Positions 34,923 through 45,293 of a DNA stretch of 64,000 nucleotides are shown here, piece by piece. Made by a program: the position numbers and the translations under genes. Under the pieces are notes generated by a model that was given only the letters and a program-made list of their open reading frames with translations, did not search any database and was not told the origin of the DNA. Every line of letters starts with the position of its first letter. The stretch's first letter is position 1. Source of the stretch: Bacteroidota bacterium (GTDB lineage: Bacteria > Bacteroidota > Bacteroidia > Flavobacteriales > Weeksellaceae); NCBI GenBank assembly GCA_023411265.1, contig JAEYOX010000020.1, positions 1 through 64,000 on the forward strand, in the 5' to 3' direction.

Positions 34923-36128
34923 ATGGAATTGATTCACCGAAATTTACTGATAGGAATCCACGATGCTCTGCAGGAAACCTTTTTTGAGAAAAATAAATAT
35001 GCAGATAAAGTCATCGAACGCCTGCTAAAAGCACATAAAAAATGGGGCAGCCAGGATCGGGCTTTGGTATCCGAAATCTTTTATAATATCATCCGGTGGA
35101 AAAAACGCCTCGAATACTACATGGGCGAAGGGGTAAAACCCGGCAATATCTATAAGCTCATCCTCGCCTACCTGCTGTGGAGTAAAACCAAATATAAAAA
35201 ATTTGAAGAATTTGACGGGATCAAAACCGCCGATATTCTGAAAAAACTGGAGAAAAAAACCTTCCCTTCCAAATCTATTCAGCACTCGATACCGGAATGG
35301 CTGGCCGAGACCATGGAAAAAGAATTGGGAGCCGGTTGGGAGAAGGAAATGGTAGCCCTGAATGACCAGGCGCCCACAGTCCTCCGCGCCAATACCCTGA
35401 AAACCTCTGTAAGGGAACTCGTCAATGAACTTCGCGAAGAACAGGTGGAAAGTTTCCCGCTAAAAAAACATCCCGATGCAGTTCAGCTGGAAGAAAAAAA
35501 GAATGTATTCCTTACCTCAGCATTTAAAGACGGTCTTTTTGAAGTGCAGGATGCCAGTTCCCAGAAAATCGGGGAAATGCTGGATGTCCAGGAAGGAATG
35601 CGCGTGGTGGATGCCTGTGCAGGAGCGGGAGGAAAGACCCTTCATCTTGCCGCATTAATGAAAAATAAAGGCCAGATTATTGCCCTGGATATCTATAACT
35701 GGAAACTGGCAGAACTAAAGCGCCGGGCCAAAAGAGCCGGAGCACACAATATTGAAACCCGCTTTATAGAGGACAACAAAGTCATCAAAAGGCTACACGG
35801 TAAAGCAGACCGTCTGTTAATAGATGCTCCCTGCTCTGGACTAGGCGTATTGAAAAGAAACCCCGACAGTAAATGGAAAATTGACCAGGATTTCATCGAC
35901 AGAATAAAGAAAGAACAGCAGCAGATTCTTCAGGATTATTCCAAGATGCTGAAAATAGGAGGTAAAATGGTGTATGCCACCTGCTCTGTACTTCCTTCAG
36001 AAAACAATGGACAAGTAGCTCTTTTCTTGGAAAACAATCCGGGATACGCACTCATCCGTGAAGAAAACATTATGCCGAGTGAAGGCTACGACGGGTTTTA
36101 TATGGCTCTTATCGAAAGAAAAGAATAA
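34923..36128 (+). CDS. RsmB/NOP family RNA (cytosine-C5) methyltransferase
   Basis: This 401-residue cytoplasmic enzyme transfers methyl from SAM to C5 of cytosine in RNA, probably C967 of 16S rRNA as RsmB does. The N-terminal NusB-like helical domain (about 1-130) is followed by the Rossmann domain with SAM motif [10 protein letters not shown] near residue 225 and the paired Cys motifs [18 protein letters not shown] and [10 protein letters not shown], the two catalytic cysteines. The start at 34923 is chosen since the -7 box excludes the upstream ATG at 34908. The exact rRNA target is inferred. Confidence 0.9.
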   Translation: MELIHRNLLIGIHDALQETFFEKNKYADKVIERLLKAHKKWGSQDRALVSEIFYNIIRWKKRLEYYMGEGVKPGNIYKLILAYLLWSKTKYKKFEEFDGIKTADILKKLEKKTFPSKSIQHSIPEWLAETMEKELGAGWEKEMVALNDQAPTVLRANTLKTSVRELVNELREEQVESFPLKKHPDAVQLEEKKNVFLTSAFKDGLFEVQDASSQKIGEMLDVQEGMRVVDACAGAGGKTLHLAALMKNKGQIIALDIYNWKLAELKRRAKRAGAHNIETRFIEDNKVIKRLHGKADRLLIDAPCSGLGVLKRNPDSKWKIDQDFIDRIKKEQQQILQDYSKMLKIGGKMVYATCSVLPSENNGQVALFLENNPGYALIREENIMPSEGYDGFYMALIERKE

Positions 36129-36249
36129 AATCTTATCCCGTAAATTCACAATACTGAAAACCCGGATTCTCTATGTGTTTTGTTGGAAATTTCCATAAAT
36201 AATAATTTCAATTTTAACATTTCCCTTTCAAAAATATCCAATAAATAAC

Positions 36250-36257
36250 TATATTTG
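36250..36257 (+). promoter_or_regulatory. -7 box of the 36283 gene
   Basis: TATATTTG matches TAnnTTTG, 25 nt before the ATG. Confidence 0.55.
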
Positions 36258-36282
36258 AACAATGATAAAATATTCTTAAAAA

Positions 36283-37101
36283 ATGAAAAGAAAAATATCT
36301 CTATTATTTGCTGTATTATTCGCCTTTAGCTTTTCTTTTGCTCAGAAAAATAAATTTGAAAATGTAATGAATTCCAGAAAACTGGGTGTTTCTTATAAAA
36401 ATGTAAAATCTAAAGATAAAGAAGATTTCTATCAGCAATATTATTGGCTCACCCGAATGGAACAGCTAAAATCGTACCCCCATCTGGAAGGCATCAGGCC
36501 GAAAGTACTATATTCTTTTATTAAAGAAATTACTCCTCAGATTCCAACCAAAACCCTATCAGAAGAAAATAAGAAATACAGGGCAGAAGCAGAACTTTCT
36601 CTGGATCAGTACATTAAAAACAAAGATTGGAATAATCCCATCATGGCACTGAATCTGGAAACCTATGTGGATCCTCAGAATGAAAAATATTTCTCGGTCG
36701 TCAAACCGGAAAGAATAGTGACTCTGCTACCGAAGCGGCTTTACTCTTTCACTTCGGAGAATGTGATAACCTCTGAAGATAAAATTTACTATCTGTGGAT
36801 TAATGACAGAGACCATAAAATTGTAGATATTGTTCCTGATGAGAAGAAAAATCCTGATTTCTACAGGCTACTTCGGGAGATTTTGCCTGAGTATAAGTTC
36901 CCCAATTTTGTTCCAGAAGAGGCTAGAATGGGCGATAGAAAAGTGAAGAGCGATGCTGATTATATTTATATCAGAGCTTTTCAGATAGGATCCGATAATA
37001 TCGAATACAAAACCTTAGACTTTGAAAATTTCATCTTTGTGAGGTACAAAAAAGATGGTGGTCCATGGACGGATGTGGAACACCGCCCAAGAAAATATTA
37101 A
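36283..37101 (+). CDS. Secreted protein of unknown function
   Basis: The 272-residue protein has a signal peptide (about 1-20, ending SFSFAQ). The mature part is soluble, rich in Lys, Tyr and Glu, and mixes helices and strands (EDFYQQYYWLTRMEQLKSYP near residue 47, DKIYYLWINDRDHKIVDIVP near residue 166). No catalytic motif, lipobox or sorting domain is visible. It probably remains in the periplasm. I do not recognise the family. It has its own promoter and a terminator follows. Confidence 0.65.
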   Translation: MKRKISLLFAVLFAFSFSFAQKNKFENVMNSRKLGVSYKNVKSKDKEDFYQQYYWLTRMEQLKSYPHLEGIRPKVLYSFIKEITPQIPTKTLSEENKKYRAEAELSLDQYIKNKDWNNPIMALNLETYVDPQNEKYFSVVKPERIVTLLPKRLYSFTSENVITSEDKIYYLWINDRDHKIVDIVPDEKKNPDFYRLLREILPEYKFPNFVPEEARMGDRKVKSDADYIYIRAFQIGSDNIEYKTLDFENFIFVRYKKDGGPWTDVEHRPRKY

Positions 37102-37104
37102 TCT

Positions 37105-37131
37105 AAAAACCTGCTTCTGGCAGGTTTTTTT
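37105..37131 (+). terminator. Intrinsic terminator
   Basis: AAAACCTGC and GCAGGTTTT form a 9-bp stem with a 5-nt loop and a T-run, after the secreted protein gene. Confidence 0.82.
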
Positions 37132-37167
37132 CTGCTCATTCTTTTTCATTTATTTACGCTTAATGAA

Positions 37168-38568
37168 ATGCAGACAGACACGCGTCAGATCAACAACAAA
37201 ATAAAAAAAATTCTTCCGATCATCATGGCAACATCTATTTTCATGCAGATGTTGGATTCCACAATTCTTAATACCGCACTCCCCTCTATTGCAGAAAGCC
37301 TGAACGAATCTCCTCTAGACATGCAGAACGCCATCATAAGTTATGTACTCACCTTAGCCCTGTTCATGCCAGCCAGCGGATTTTTAGCGGACAAATTCGG
37401 AACCAGAAAAACTTTCATTCTTTCTCTGATGCTTTTCAGCATGGGTTCTGTGTTCTGTTCCCTTTCTCAGGATCTCACGCAATTAGTGATTTCTAGAGTT
37501 GTACAGGGGCTCGGTGGCGCGCTCATGACACCTGTTGGCAAACTTGCCATGATTAAAACCTATAAAAAAAAGGAATTGGTAAAAGCCCTGAATTATGCCA
37601 TCATACCTGCGCTTATCGGGCCGGTGCTGGGTCCATTAGTGGGCGGCTATTTCGTAGATTATTTATCTTGGCACTGGATTTTTATCATCAATATTCCTTT
37701 TGGAATTGCCGGAATTATTTTGGGAATGAAATATATGCCCAATTATCATTCAGGCGAAACACATTTTGACCTGAAGGGATTTCTGATCTTCGCTGCTGCT
37801 TCCCTCCTGCTTTCTGTGGCACTAGAATTATTTGGAAATACCCAGAATATTACCCCTATTCTTATGATATTTATTTTGGGTTTCCTGCTGCTTTATTTCT
37901 ATTATCGTCACGCTCAAAAAACCACCAATCCACTGTTTCCGCTGAATCTCTTTCAGGTGCGAACGTTCAGGGTTGGCATTGTTGGAAACATGCTAACGCG
38001 TCTTGGCATCAGTTCCGTTCCGCTTTTGTTACCATTAATGATTCAGGTGGCCTACGGTGGCTCTGCAGTAATCTCTGGTTGGATTATTGCACCGATGGCT
38101 CTCACTGCAATGTTTGGAAAAAATTATGTAATCGGAATTCTGAACAGATTTGGCTATCGGAAAACGCTGTACTATAACACCATCGTTTTGGGTCTTCTTA
38201 TCATGTTGGTGGCCGTGCCCGGAATTGAAGATTCACTTTATTGGTTTGTACCCATTATCGCTCTTATGGGATTTTTCAATTCTATACAATTTACCGCAAT
38301 GAACACGATTTCTATTGCAGACCTCAGAAGTTTCCATACCAGCAGCGGCAACTCTCTTTTATCGGTTAATCAGCAACTTGCTGTGGGATTTGGAATCTCG
38401 TTGGGATTATTGATTCTTAATATCTTTGAATCCCAAACTCACTTTATTTCAGGGGAAATTCACAATGCTTTCCGTTATACTTTCCTCACTATCGGATTGC
38501 TGACTATATTCTCCAGCAATGTATTCAAAAGACTTCATATTGCTGACGGAAATAATATGACAACGTAA
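37168..38568 (+). CDS. MFS transporter, DHA2 (EmrB-like) type
   Basis: The 466-residue inner-membrane protein has about 14 helices. The first helix carries MLDSTILNTALPSIAESLN (from about residue 28), the typical DHA2 motif D1; GFLADKFGTRKT is motif A and the ALIGPVLGPLVGGYFVDYLS segment is motif C, as in drug-proton antiporters. It resembles E. coli YebQ/MdtD. No membrane-fusion or outer-membrane partner lies next to it. It is separate from the DHA2 gene near the left end and not closely similar to it by eye. The substrate is unknown. Confidence 0.87.
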   Translation: MQTDTRQINNKIKKILPIIMATSIFMQMLDSTILNTALPSIAESLNESPLDMQNAIISYVLTLALFMPASGFLADKFGTRKTFILSLMLFSMGSVFCSLSQDLTQLVISRVVQGLGGALMTPVGKLAMIKTYKKKELVKALNYAIIPALIGPVLGPLVGGYFVDYLSWHWIFIINIPFGIAGIILGMKYMPNYHSGETHFDLKGFLIFAAASLLLSVALELFGNTQNITPILMIFILGFLLLYFYYRHAQKTTNPLFPLNLFQVRTFRVGIVGNMLTRLGISSVPLLLPLMIQVAYGGSAVISGWIIAPMALTAMFGKNYVIGILNRFGYRKTLYYNTIVLGLLIMLVAVPGIEDSLYWFVPIIALMGFFNSIQFTAMNTISIADLRSFHTSSGNSLLSVNQQLAVGFGISLGLLILNIFESQTHFISGEIHNAFRYTFLTIGLLTIFSSNVFKRLHIADGNNMTT

Positions 38569-38694
38569 GTTATTTAAATTTTACTTAATTTTATGAATAA
38601 GTAGACCACTGTTATTTTTATTATCTATAACAATTACGTTCCTATTGTAAAAAATCTGAATACCTTAGCTACATCATTTTAATAAAATACGACT

Positions 38695-40203
38695 ATGGAC
38701 AAGAAAAAACTGACACGCCAGACCGGCGCACCTGTACCTGATAATCAAAATGCGATGACTGCCGGGCCGCGTGGCCCCATGTTGATGCAGGATTTTTGGT
38801 TTCTGGAAAAAATGGCCAATTTCGACAGGGAAGTCATCCCTGAAAGAAGAATGCACGCCAAAGGTTCCGGAGCATTCGGAACGTTTACCGTGACTCACGA
38901 CATTACTCCTTTCACAAAAGCCAATATCTTCAGTGAAATAGGAAAAAAAACAGAAATGTTTGCCCGCTTCTCTACTGTTGCCGGAGAAAGAGGTGCTGCA
39001 GATGCGGAAAGAGACATCAGAGGTTTCGCACTAAAATTTTATACCGACGAAGGCATTTGGGATCTGGTAGGAAATAATACGCCCGTATTCTTCTTCCGTG
39101 ATCCCATGAAATTTCCCGACCTGAATCACGCCGTAAAGCGAGATCCGAAAACCAATATGCGAAGTGCCAACAATAACTGGGATTTCTGGACATTGTTGCC
39201 CGAATCATTACATCAGGTTACAATAATTATGAGCGACCGTGGAATTCCTAAAGGATACCGCCACATGCACGGTTTCGGAAGCCACACCTACAGTTTCATT
39301 AATAAAGACAATATAAGACATTGGGTGAAATTTCATTTCAGAACTCAGCAGGGTATAGAAAATCTGAGCAATGAAGAGGCTGCCGCCATCATTGGGCACG
39401 ACAGAGAATCTTCACAACGCGACCTTTTCGATGCAATTGAAAGAGGCGATTTTCCAAAATGGAAACTATACGTGCAGATCATGACAGAAGAACAGGCAAA
39501 AGCCTACCGCTTTCATCCTTTCGATCTTACCAAAGTGTGGTCTAAGAAAGATTTTCCTTTGATTCCCGTTGGTGAATTTGAATTGAACAAAAATCCTGAA
39601 AATTATTTTGCCGATGTGGAACAGGCTGCTTTTAATCCTACGAATATTGTTCCCGGAATCGGTTTCTCGCCGGATAAAATGCTTCAAGGACGGCTCTTTT
39701 CCTATGGGGATGCCCAACGTTACCGTTTAGGAGTGAACCATTTCCAGATTCCTGTGAACAAACCCCGATGCCCTTATCACGCATTCCACAGGGATGGTGC
39801 TATGCGTATAGATGGAAATTATGGAGATACTTTGCATTATAATCCGAACAGTTACGGTGAATGGGAGGAACAGCCTGAATCAAAAGAACCGCCGCTGGAA
39901 CTGGAAGGAACGGCCTATGCGCATAATTTCCGAGATGATGATGAGGATTATTACACCCAGCCGGGCGATCTTTTCCGAATCATAAAAGCAGACGGCAAAG
40001 CGGAAATCCTTTTCCGAAATACTGCAGCGGAAGTTGGTGCTGCTGAAAAATTCATCCAGATCCGTCACATCCGAAACTGCTACAGGGCAGATGCCGAATA
40101 CGGCGAGGGTGTGGCAAGAGCGTTGGGAATGACCATGGAGGAAGTAAACGGTTTTGATATGAGTCCGTACAACAGATGGGCACCCCGACCGTCCCACGGA
40201 TAA
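38695..40203 (+). CDS. katA: Heme catalase (small-subunit type)
   Basis: This monofunctional heme catalase converts hydrogen peroxide to water and oxygen in the cytoplasm. The 502 residues match small-subunit clade catalases. The distal His54 is in [12 protein letters not shown], the distal Asn in [12 protein letters not shown], and the proximal heme ligand Tyr337 in [12 protein letters not shown]. No signal peptide is present. It has its own transcript and ends at a strong terminator shared with fmt. Regulation (such as an OxyR site) could not be seen. Confidence 0.95.
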   Translation: MDKKKLTRQTGAPVPDNQNAMTAGPRGPMLMQDFWFLEKMANFDREVIPERRMHAKGSGAFGTFTVTHDITPFTKANIFSEIGKKTEMFARFSTVAGERGAADAERDIRGFALKFYTDEGIWDLVGNNTPVFFFRDPMKFPDLNHAVKRDPKTNMRSANNNWDFWTLLPESLHQVTIIMSDRGIPKGYRHMHGFGSHTYSFINKDNIRHWVKFHFRTQQGIENLSNEEAAAIIGHDRESSQRDLFDAIERGDFPKWKLYVQIMTEEQAKAYRFHPFDLTKVWSKKDFPLIPVGEFELNKNPENYFADVEQAAFNPTNIVPGIGFSPDKMLQGRLFSYGDAQRYRLGVNHFQIPVNKPRCPYHAFHRDGAMRIDGNYGDTLHYNPNSYGEWEEQPESKEPPLELEGTAYAHNFRDDDEDYYTQPGDLFRIIKADGKAEILFRNTAAEVGAAEKFIQIRHIRNCYRADAEYGEGVARALGMTMEEVNGFDMSPYNRWAPRPSHG

Positions 40204-40229
40204 TCCAGTTTATAAATAATGAATAGAAG

Positions 40230-40255
40230 AAAAACCCCGAACATTCGGGGTTTTT
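40230..40255. terminator. Bidirectional terminator
   Basis: AAAAACCCCG and CGGGGTTTTT form a perfect 10-bp stem between convergent katA and fmt. Confidence 0.9.
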
Positions 40256-40258
40256 CTG

Positions 40259-41215
40259 TTAGGGCGTTGGGAGAAGATGAATGTGATCGTACTTTTGAAA
40301 TCCGTTAAGGAAATCTTTCGTCTGCATTCTTTTCTTCCCTTCCAGCTGCACTTCATCGGGATAATAAATGCCATCCTGTGTATAAATCTTAAAAGTAGTT
40401 TTGCTGATTTCCAAAGTGGCAGGAGCATGTGAATGGGAGACTAATTCTTTTCGACCGGAATAGATCTTGAGCTGTTTCTCCTCCTCCCCGATTTTCAAAA
40501 TGGTAAAAGCACACGGATGGGGAGACATCCCCCGGATGAAATTATACACTTTGTCTGTTTCCTGATCCCATTGGATTCTCGTATCTTCCTTAAATATTTT
40601 GAAAGCATTTTTAGGTTGTAAAGCCTCCGGTTGTGGTATTGCCGAAAGAGTTTCTTGTGAAAGTCCGTTGAGCGTTTTTACCACCAACTCCGCACCTTTG
40701 TGCATCAGTCTGTCGTGTAGAGATCCTGCATTTTCATCAGGTAAAATAGAAACTGTTTCCTGAAGCAAAATACTTCCCTCATCTATTTTTTCATTAATAA
40801 AAAAGGTGGTAAGTCCAGTGGTTTCCTCCCCGTTAATCACCGCATAATTAATGGGTGCTGCACCGCGGTAGTCCGGAAGCAGCGAAGCGTGAAGGTTGAA
40901 GGTTCCCAAGCTAGGAATTTCAAAGAGAACTTGAGGCATCATCCGGAACGCTACCACTACAAACACGTCTGCATTCAGGGATTTCATTTGTTGAAGAAAC
41001 TCGGGATCTTTCAATTTTTCCGGCTGGAAAATAGGTAAACGTTGTTGTTCAGCATACATTTTAACCGGAGACTGTTGAATTTTCTGCCCCCTACCGCTGG
41101 CTTTATCAGGCACTGTAACCACACCTGCTATTTTATGAGGTGAAATGTGTATCGCTTCCAAAGATGTTTTTGCAAACTCTGGTGTTCCGAAAAATACGAT
41201 ATTTAATGGCTTCAT
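40259..41215 (-). CDS. fmt: Methionyl-tRNA formyltransferase
   Basis: This enzyme formylates initiator Met-tRNA with 10-formyltetrahydrofolate. The 318 residues give the full two-domain enzyme. The N-terminal domain has VFFGTPEFAK, the catalytic set in FNLHASLLPDYRGAAPINYA (about 109-128) and INEKIDEGSIL; the C-terminal tRNA-binding domain begins at about residue 210. A -7 box ends 4 nt before the ATG. It is followed by no def gene; recQ lies upstream on the same strand, 32 nt away. Confidence 0.95.
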   Translation of the reverse strand: MKPLNIVFFGTPEFAKTSLEAIHISPHKIAGVVTVPDKASGRGQKIQQSPVKMYAEQQRLPIFQPEKLKDPEFLQQMKSLNADVFVVVAFRMMPQVLFEIPSLGTFNLHASLLPDYRGAAPINYAVINGEETTGLTTFFINEKIDEGSILLQETVSILPDENAGSLHDRLMHKGAELVVKTLNGLSQETLSAIPQPEALQPKNAFKIFKEDTRIQWDQETDKVYNFIRGMSPHPCAFTILKIGEEEKQLKIYSGRKELVSHSHAPATLEISKTTFKIYTQDGIYYPDEVQLEGKKRMQTKDFLNGFQKYDHIHLLPTP

Positions 41216-41219
41216 GCTG

Positions 41220-41227
41220 CAAATATA
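41220..41227 (-). promoter_or_regulatory. -7 box directly before fmt
   Basis: The minus strand reads TATATTTG, ending 4 nt before the fmt ATG. Confidence 0.58.
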
Positions 41228-41247
41228 ACATCATTTTAAAGAATATT

Positions 41248-43146
41248 CTAAGCCAAAGTGTAGGTTCTGAAATTCAACATTTTTATTTTCCCCACATCCA
41301 ACAGCAGAATAATATGCTCGAGAAGTTTCTCTTTGTTACAATATGCCAATTGCATGGAAATCTCATCTGCAGTAGCCGGCTGAACACTTAAAATTTTCAA
41401 TATTTCATCGCTGATGCTTCTTGCTGAACGTTCTTTTTTGGACTCACATACATCGCAGGTGCCGCAGTTTTCAGCATTTTTTTCACCAAAATAAGTGAGA
41501 ATCATTTTCATCCTACAATGATCTTTATTTGCAGCATAGAATTTCATTTCCTCCCATTTTCTGATTTTATTTTTTTGAATCTGTTCAAAAAGATGCCAAT
41601 ATTTTCCACTGAAAGAGCGATCATCCCGAGGCTGAATAAAAGTAATGCTCGATAACGCACCATCGATATACTCCACATGACCTGCTTCACGTAGTTCGCG
41701 TATTCTTTCCTGTATCAACGGAATCGCTGCTCCTATTTTTCCGCTCAGATTCTGTTCGCTGAACATCACTTTATGGGTAGAAATTCCCGGAATACAACGC
41801 AATAGAAGTTCAATGAAATAAGCATCTTTCTTCGGAAGAAGGTCTATTTCATGAGGCTCCAACTTCAGTTCGAGAGAAGAAAGGCTTTTATGGGTATTCA
41901 AAAAAACAAGTTCTTGATTGTGGAGAAAATTCAGCACATTTTTGATCTTGGCAGCGGAACATTTGGTTGTATTCTGAAGTTGCTGCATAAAAAATTGGTG
42001 TGGTTTCTCCGGCCTTTCGCCATCAGCAATTTGGAAAATAGAATAGAGGTACGAAATTATTTTCAAAAATTCTTTTTTATCAGGAATCTGATTTTTAAGA
42101 ATATCATCAAACTGAAGAAACTCCTGCACATTCCAGAGCATAAATGCAAAGCTTTCCTTCCCGTCGCGACCGGCCCTTCCTATTTCCTGATAATAATTCT
42201 CCACACTGGCCGGAGCAGAAAAATGAATAATGAAACGCACATTTTCTTTGTCAATTCCCATTCCAAAGGCATTTGTGGAAACCAGAACCGCACTTTCCCC
42301 TGCAGTCCAGTACTGCTGTCTCTGGTGTTTCTCCCTGGCAGACAAACCTGCATGGAAAAAATCTACTCTATTTTTATCACGATTCTTTAGAAATTGAGTC
42401 AGTTCTTCAGCCTCTTTTCGGGTTCGGGTATATATAATTCCGGACCCCTTATGGTAACGGAGCAGATCATAAGTCCACTGATATTTGTCTGATATGGTTT
42501 CTGAGAAAATTCGGATATTATCCCGCTGAAAACTCTTTTTGAAAACTGTGGGGGTTTTCAGTTCCAGTTTCTCAATAATTTCATTGAGTACTTTAGGAGT
42601 GGCTGTCGCTGTAAGCGCGAGGCATGGAAGTTGGGGATGATCTTTACGGAATGTTTTAATATTCTGATATCCTGGCCTGAAATCCTGTCCCCACTCAGAA
42701 ATACAGTGAGCCTCATCTACAGCAATAAAGGAGAGTTGGATATCAAAAAGGTGTTCTAGAAACAGCGGACTGGAAAGCCGTTCCGGAGAAACATATAAAA
42801 GTTTTGTTATACCTTCTCTACATCGGGTATAAATCTCATCTGCTTCAGCTTCATCGAGTTCTGCGGAAAGGTATTCTGCTTCAATATTCCTGTATTTCAA
42901 CTGCATCACCTGATCTTTCATTAGAGCAATGAGTGGGGAAACCACCAAACAAGTGCCTTCTAGAAGAAGAGCGGGAAGCTGATAACATAGTGATTTTCCA
43001 CCTCCGGTAGGTAATAAGGCAAGAGTATCTTTTCCTGAAACGACAGCATCGGTGATTTCGTCCTGTAAATCCCGAAACTGATCGTAGCCCCAAAAATGCT
43101 GGAGGATTTCCTTTTTTAATTTTTTAAACTCTTGCAGCGAAATCAT
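41248..43146 (-). CDS. recQ: RecQ-type ATP-dependent DNA helicase
   Basis: This SF2 3'-5' DNA helicase has all motifs: motif I LLPTGGGKSLCYQLPA near residue 44, motif II AVDEAHCISEWGQDFRPGY, and motif VI QEIGRAGRDG. A zinc-binding domain after about residue 510 carries CRMKMILTYFGEKNAENC and GTCDVC. No HRDC domain follows, and the C-terminus is a short winged-helix-like part. RecQ works in recombination and stalled-fork repair. I chose ATG 43146, which follows a -7-like box by 4 nt. The 632-residue length is normal for the short RecQ form. Confidence 0.92.
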   Translation of the reverse strand: MISLQEFKKLKKEILQHFWGYDQFRDLQDEITDAVVSGKDTLALLPTGGGKSLCYQLPALLLEGTCLVVSPLIALMKDQVMQLKYRNIEAEYLSAELDEAEADEIYTRCREGITKLLYVSPERLSSPLFLEHLFDIQLSFIAVDEAHCISEWGQDFRPGYQNIKTFRKDHPQLPCLALTATATPKVLNEIIEKLELKTPTVFKKSFQRDNIRIFSETISDKYQWTYDLLRYHKGSGIIYTRTRKEAEELTQFLKNRDKNRVDFFHAGLSAREKHQRQQYWTAGESAVLVSTNAFGMGIDKENVRFIIHFSAPASVENYYQEIGRAGRDGKESFAFMLWNVQEFLQFDDILKNQIPDKKEFLKIISYLYSIFQIADGERPEKPHQFFMQQLQNTTKCSAAKIKNVLNFLHNQELVFLNTHKSLSSLELKLEPHEIDLLPKKDAYFIELLLRCIPGISTHKVMFSEQNLSGKIGAAIPLIQERIRELREAGHVEYIDGALSSITFIQPRDDRSFSGKYWHLFEQIQKNKIRKWEEMKFYAANKDHCRMKMILTYFGEKNAENCGTCDVCESKKERSARSISDEILKILSVQPATADEISMQLAYCNKEKLLEHIILLLDVGKIKMLNFRTYTLA

Positions 43147-43150
43147 GAAG

Positions 43151-43158
43151 TAAAAATA
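43151..43158 (-). promoter_or_regulatory. -7-like box directly before recQ
   Basis: The minus strand reads TATTTTTA, one base off TAnnTTTG, ending 4 nt before the ATG. Confidence 0.4.
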
Positions 43159-43164
43159 CAAGAA

Positions 43165-43193
43165 AACAAAAAGCTGCGCAAATAGCGCAGCTT
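43165..43193 (-). terminator. Terminator of the OmpA-family gene
   Basis: AAGCTGCGC and GCGCAGCTT form a 9-bp stem; on the minus strand a T-rich tail follows. Confidence 0.82.
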
Positions 43194-43216
43194 CTTATAT
43201 TAAAACTGAGTTTAAT

Positions 43217-44650
43217 TTATTTAGCCTCGAAGTACACTCTTCTGTTCGCTCTGTTTTTCCATTCAGGACATTTGGTAGCGGGATCACATTCAGGATATTT
43301 CAGGTCTTTTTCCCCTCTTCCCACTGCTTCCAGTTTACCTGAGCTTACACCTTGTTGCACTAAATAATTTTTTACATTGTTTGCTCTTCTTTCTGAAAGT
43401 CTCTGATTGTACTCATCACTTGCTCTGGTATCCGTCGCTCCTACTACTCGGTATGAACCTGCGGAGGAGTTGATGTAATTAACTGCATTGTTCAGAATAG
43501 GAGTATTAGCAGGTAATATTCTGTCGGAATCTAAATCAAATTCAATTCCTTCCAGTGTTCTTGTATTGTCAGTGATAACTCCTCCTGTAGAGGGTGTGGT
43601 GGTAGGACATCCGTCATTTTCCACTGGCCCTGGTACGGTTACACACTTGTCGTAAAGATCGATTACACCATCAAGATCAGTATCTAACGCTACTCCAGCA
43701 CCATCCACTCTTGCTCCTGCAGGAGTATCAAGTTGTCTGTCCCAATCGTCGCAGACACCGTCGTTGTCATTGTCTCCAGACTTACATACTTCAATATCCT
43801 GATTTCTTTGATCCAGTACATCCAGTTTGTAATAAACTTCCTGAAGTGGATCATGCCAGAAAAGGTGAGATTGATGCCTTCCCAAATTGAATGTAAGACC
43901 TAAAGTAGTATTGAAGAAGTTGTCAGAAGTTCTTGCTGTAGTTGCTAATCCGTCAAAGGTGTCATCTCCGGTAATGACATACATTACTCTCCCTTCCAGA
44001 TCAATGGTATTGTTAATTTTATATTTCAAACCTGCACCACCCTGGCCAAACCACGCAAAACCCGGATTAAAAGCTTTCGCCTCGTAGGCCAGCCTTTGCC
44101 CGGCCATATCTTCTACATAGGCTCTGTATGCTAGAGTACCAATACCGGCATATCCGTGTAAGGCCCATCTGTAAGGCGATTTGTTATCTACTCTTCTTAA
44201 AAGATTTGAGAAATTAATATCACCTAAAATGGAGATTGCATCGTACTGTGTTCTGCCTGCAATAGGCATGGTAGGAGAAGCGTTATCGTTTTTTGTGTTA
44301 AACCAACCCTGTCTTGTTTCACCTCTGTCATATTGTAATTTAAGGCCGAATGCGTGAGTAATCGCCTTATCAACACTTAGATAAGCAGAATACCCGAACA
44401 CATCTTTACCTAAACCGTCGCCATCTTTAATAGAAGTTAAAGTTGCTGTTTGAAGAAGAGGTATACCTGCTCCTACGGAGATAGACCAGTCATTAAATCT
44501 TTTTGATTCTTGGGTAAAAGGGTACACATTTGCAGAACCAGAAGAGTACGTATTAGGGTACTGATCCGAATACACTGCAACAGAATCTTGCGCAAAAATA
44601 GCAGCCGGAAACGCCAGTGCTAACGCAGCAATTGTTGAACTTAGTTTCAT
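43217..44650 (-). CDS. OmpA family outer-membrane protein with Ca-binding repeats
   Basis: The 477-residue protein has a signal peptide (about 1-20), an N-terminal beta-barrel (about 45-265), thrombospondin type 3-like calcium-binding repeats (GDNDNDGVCDDWDRQLDT and DTDLDGVIDLYDKC, about 290-345), and a C-terminal OmpA peptidoglycan-binding domain (about 365-477, with GATDTRASDEYNQRLSERRA and the closing NRRVYFEAK). It should tie the outer membrane to the wall and be abundant. A paired set of cysteines lies in the calcium repeats and near the C-terminus. It is monocistronic. Confidence 0.92.
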   Translation of the reverse strand: MKLSSTIAALALAFPAAIFAQDSVAVYSDQYPNTYSSGSANVYPFTQESKRFNDWSISVGAGIPLLQTATLTSIKDGDGLGKDVFGYSAYLSVDKAITHAFGLKLQYDRGETRQGWFNTKNDNASPTMPIAGRTQYDAISILGDINFSNLLRRVDNKSPYRWALHGYAGIGTLAYRAYVEDMAGQRLAYEAKAFNPGFAWFGQGGAGLKYKINNTIDLEGRVMYVITGDDTFDGLATTARTSDNFFNTTLGLTFNLGRHQSHLFWHDPLQEVYYKLDVLDQRNQDIEVCKSGDNDNDGVCDDWDRQLDTPAGARVDGAGVALDTDLDGVIDLYDKCVTVPGPVENDGCPTTTPSTGGVITDNTRTLEGIEFDLDSDRILPANTPILNNAVNYINSSAGSYRVVGATDTRASDEYNQRLSERRANNVKNYLVQQGVSSGKLEAVGRGEKDLKYPECDPATKCPEWKNRANRRVYFEAK

Positions 44651-44841
44651 AATTTAATTATTTAAAGTTTATAAATGATCTTTAATTTTGGTTTCTAACT
44701 GAGGGTAAAAAAACCTTTTTTTATTTAAACACCTCTCGAAATACAAATACTGTACCTTATGTCGGTTAACGAAATATTTTTTTTATTTTGAAAAAAAAAG
44801 CCTAAAACATGTAAACAATGGTTATTCATACTTTTCTTTAC

Positions 44842-45270
44842 TTACTGGCCATTTTGCACGAGTTCTGAAATCAAAACTCTTGAAAATTCTCTTTCATAAA
44901 GATGCTTTTTATGAGGAATCTGAAGGCTCTGAGACTGAAACACTAAAGTACGAAATTTCACAATATCAATATCAATAATTCGATCTTCATATTTCCCAGT
45001 TGCAGAACTGTCATTAGTTCTTCCCATCTCAGCTTCTATATTTTTGATAAATGCCAGCAGTTTTAAAGGTGAAAACTCCGTGGTCGCCAACACGGCTACA
45101 TTGCAGAATTCATGAGAACTTAAAAACCCGACAGGTGCTGTATAATGAAATTCTGATATTCTAATGATCCTGCAATACGCCTTTTCTAATCGCTCCAAAG
45201 CAATTTTCAGGTTTTTTTTAGGATCACCTAAATTACTTCCGAGTAACAAAAGCACATCATGCTGCGACAT
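44842..45270 (-). CDS. folK: 2-amino-4-hydroxy-6-hydroxymethyldihydropteridine pyrophosphokinase
   Basis: HPPK transfers pyrophosphate from ATP to hydroxymethyl-dihydropterin in folate synthesis. The 142 residues hold the family opening LLLGSNLGDPKKNL, the PVGFLSSHEFCNVAVLA segment, and the metal and ATP site EDRIIDIDIVKF, followed by the IPHKKHLYEREF core. It is divergently transcribed from sppA with only 23 nt between start codons, so the two share promoter DNA. The sequence GKYEDRIIDIDI in place of the usual WGPRxIDLDI is a mild variant. Confidence 0.92.
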   Translation of the reverse strand: MSQHDVLLLLGSNLGDPKKNLKIALERLEKAYCRIIRISEFHYTAPVGFLSSHEFCNVAVLATTEFSPLKLLAFIKNIEAEMGRTNDSSATGKYEDRIIDIDIVKFRTLVFQSQSLQIPHKKHLYEREFSRVLISELVQNGQ

Positions 45271-45293
45271 ATAGTAAAATTTAGATTTCAGCT

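Noticed and set aside
36283..37101. GldN-like gliding/secretion protein
   Set aside because: It has a signal peptide and a similar length, but the conserved GldN segments could not be found.
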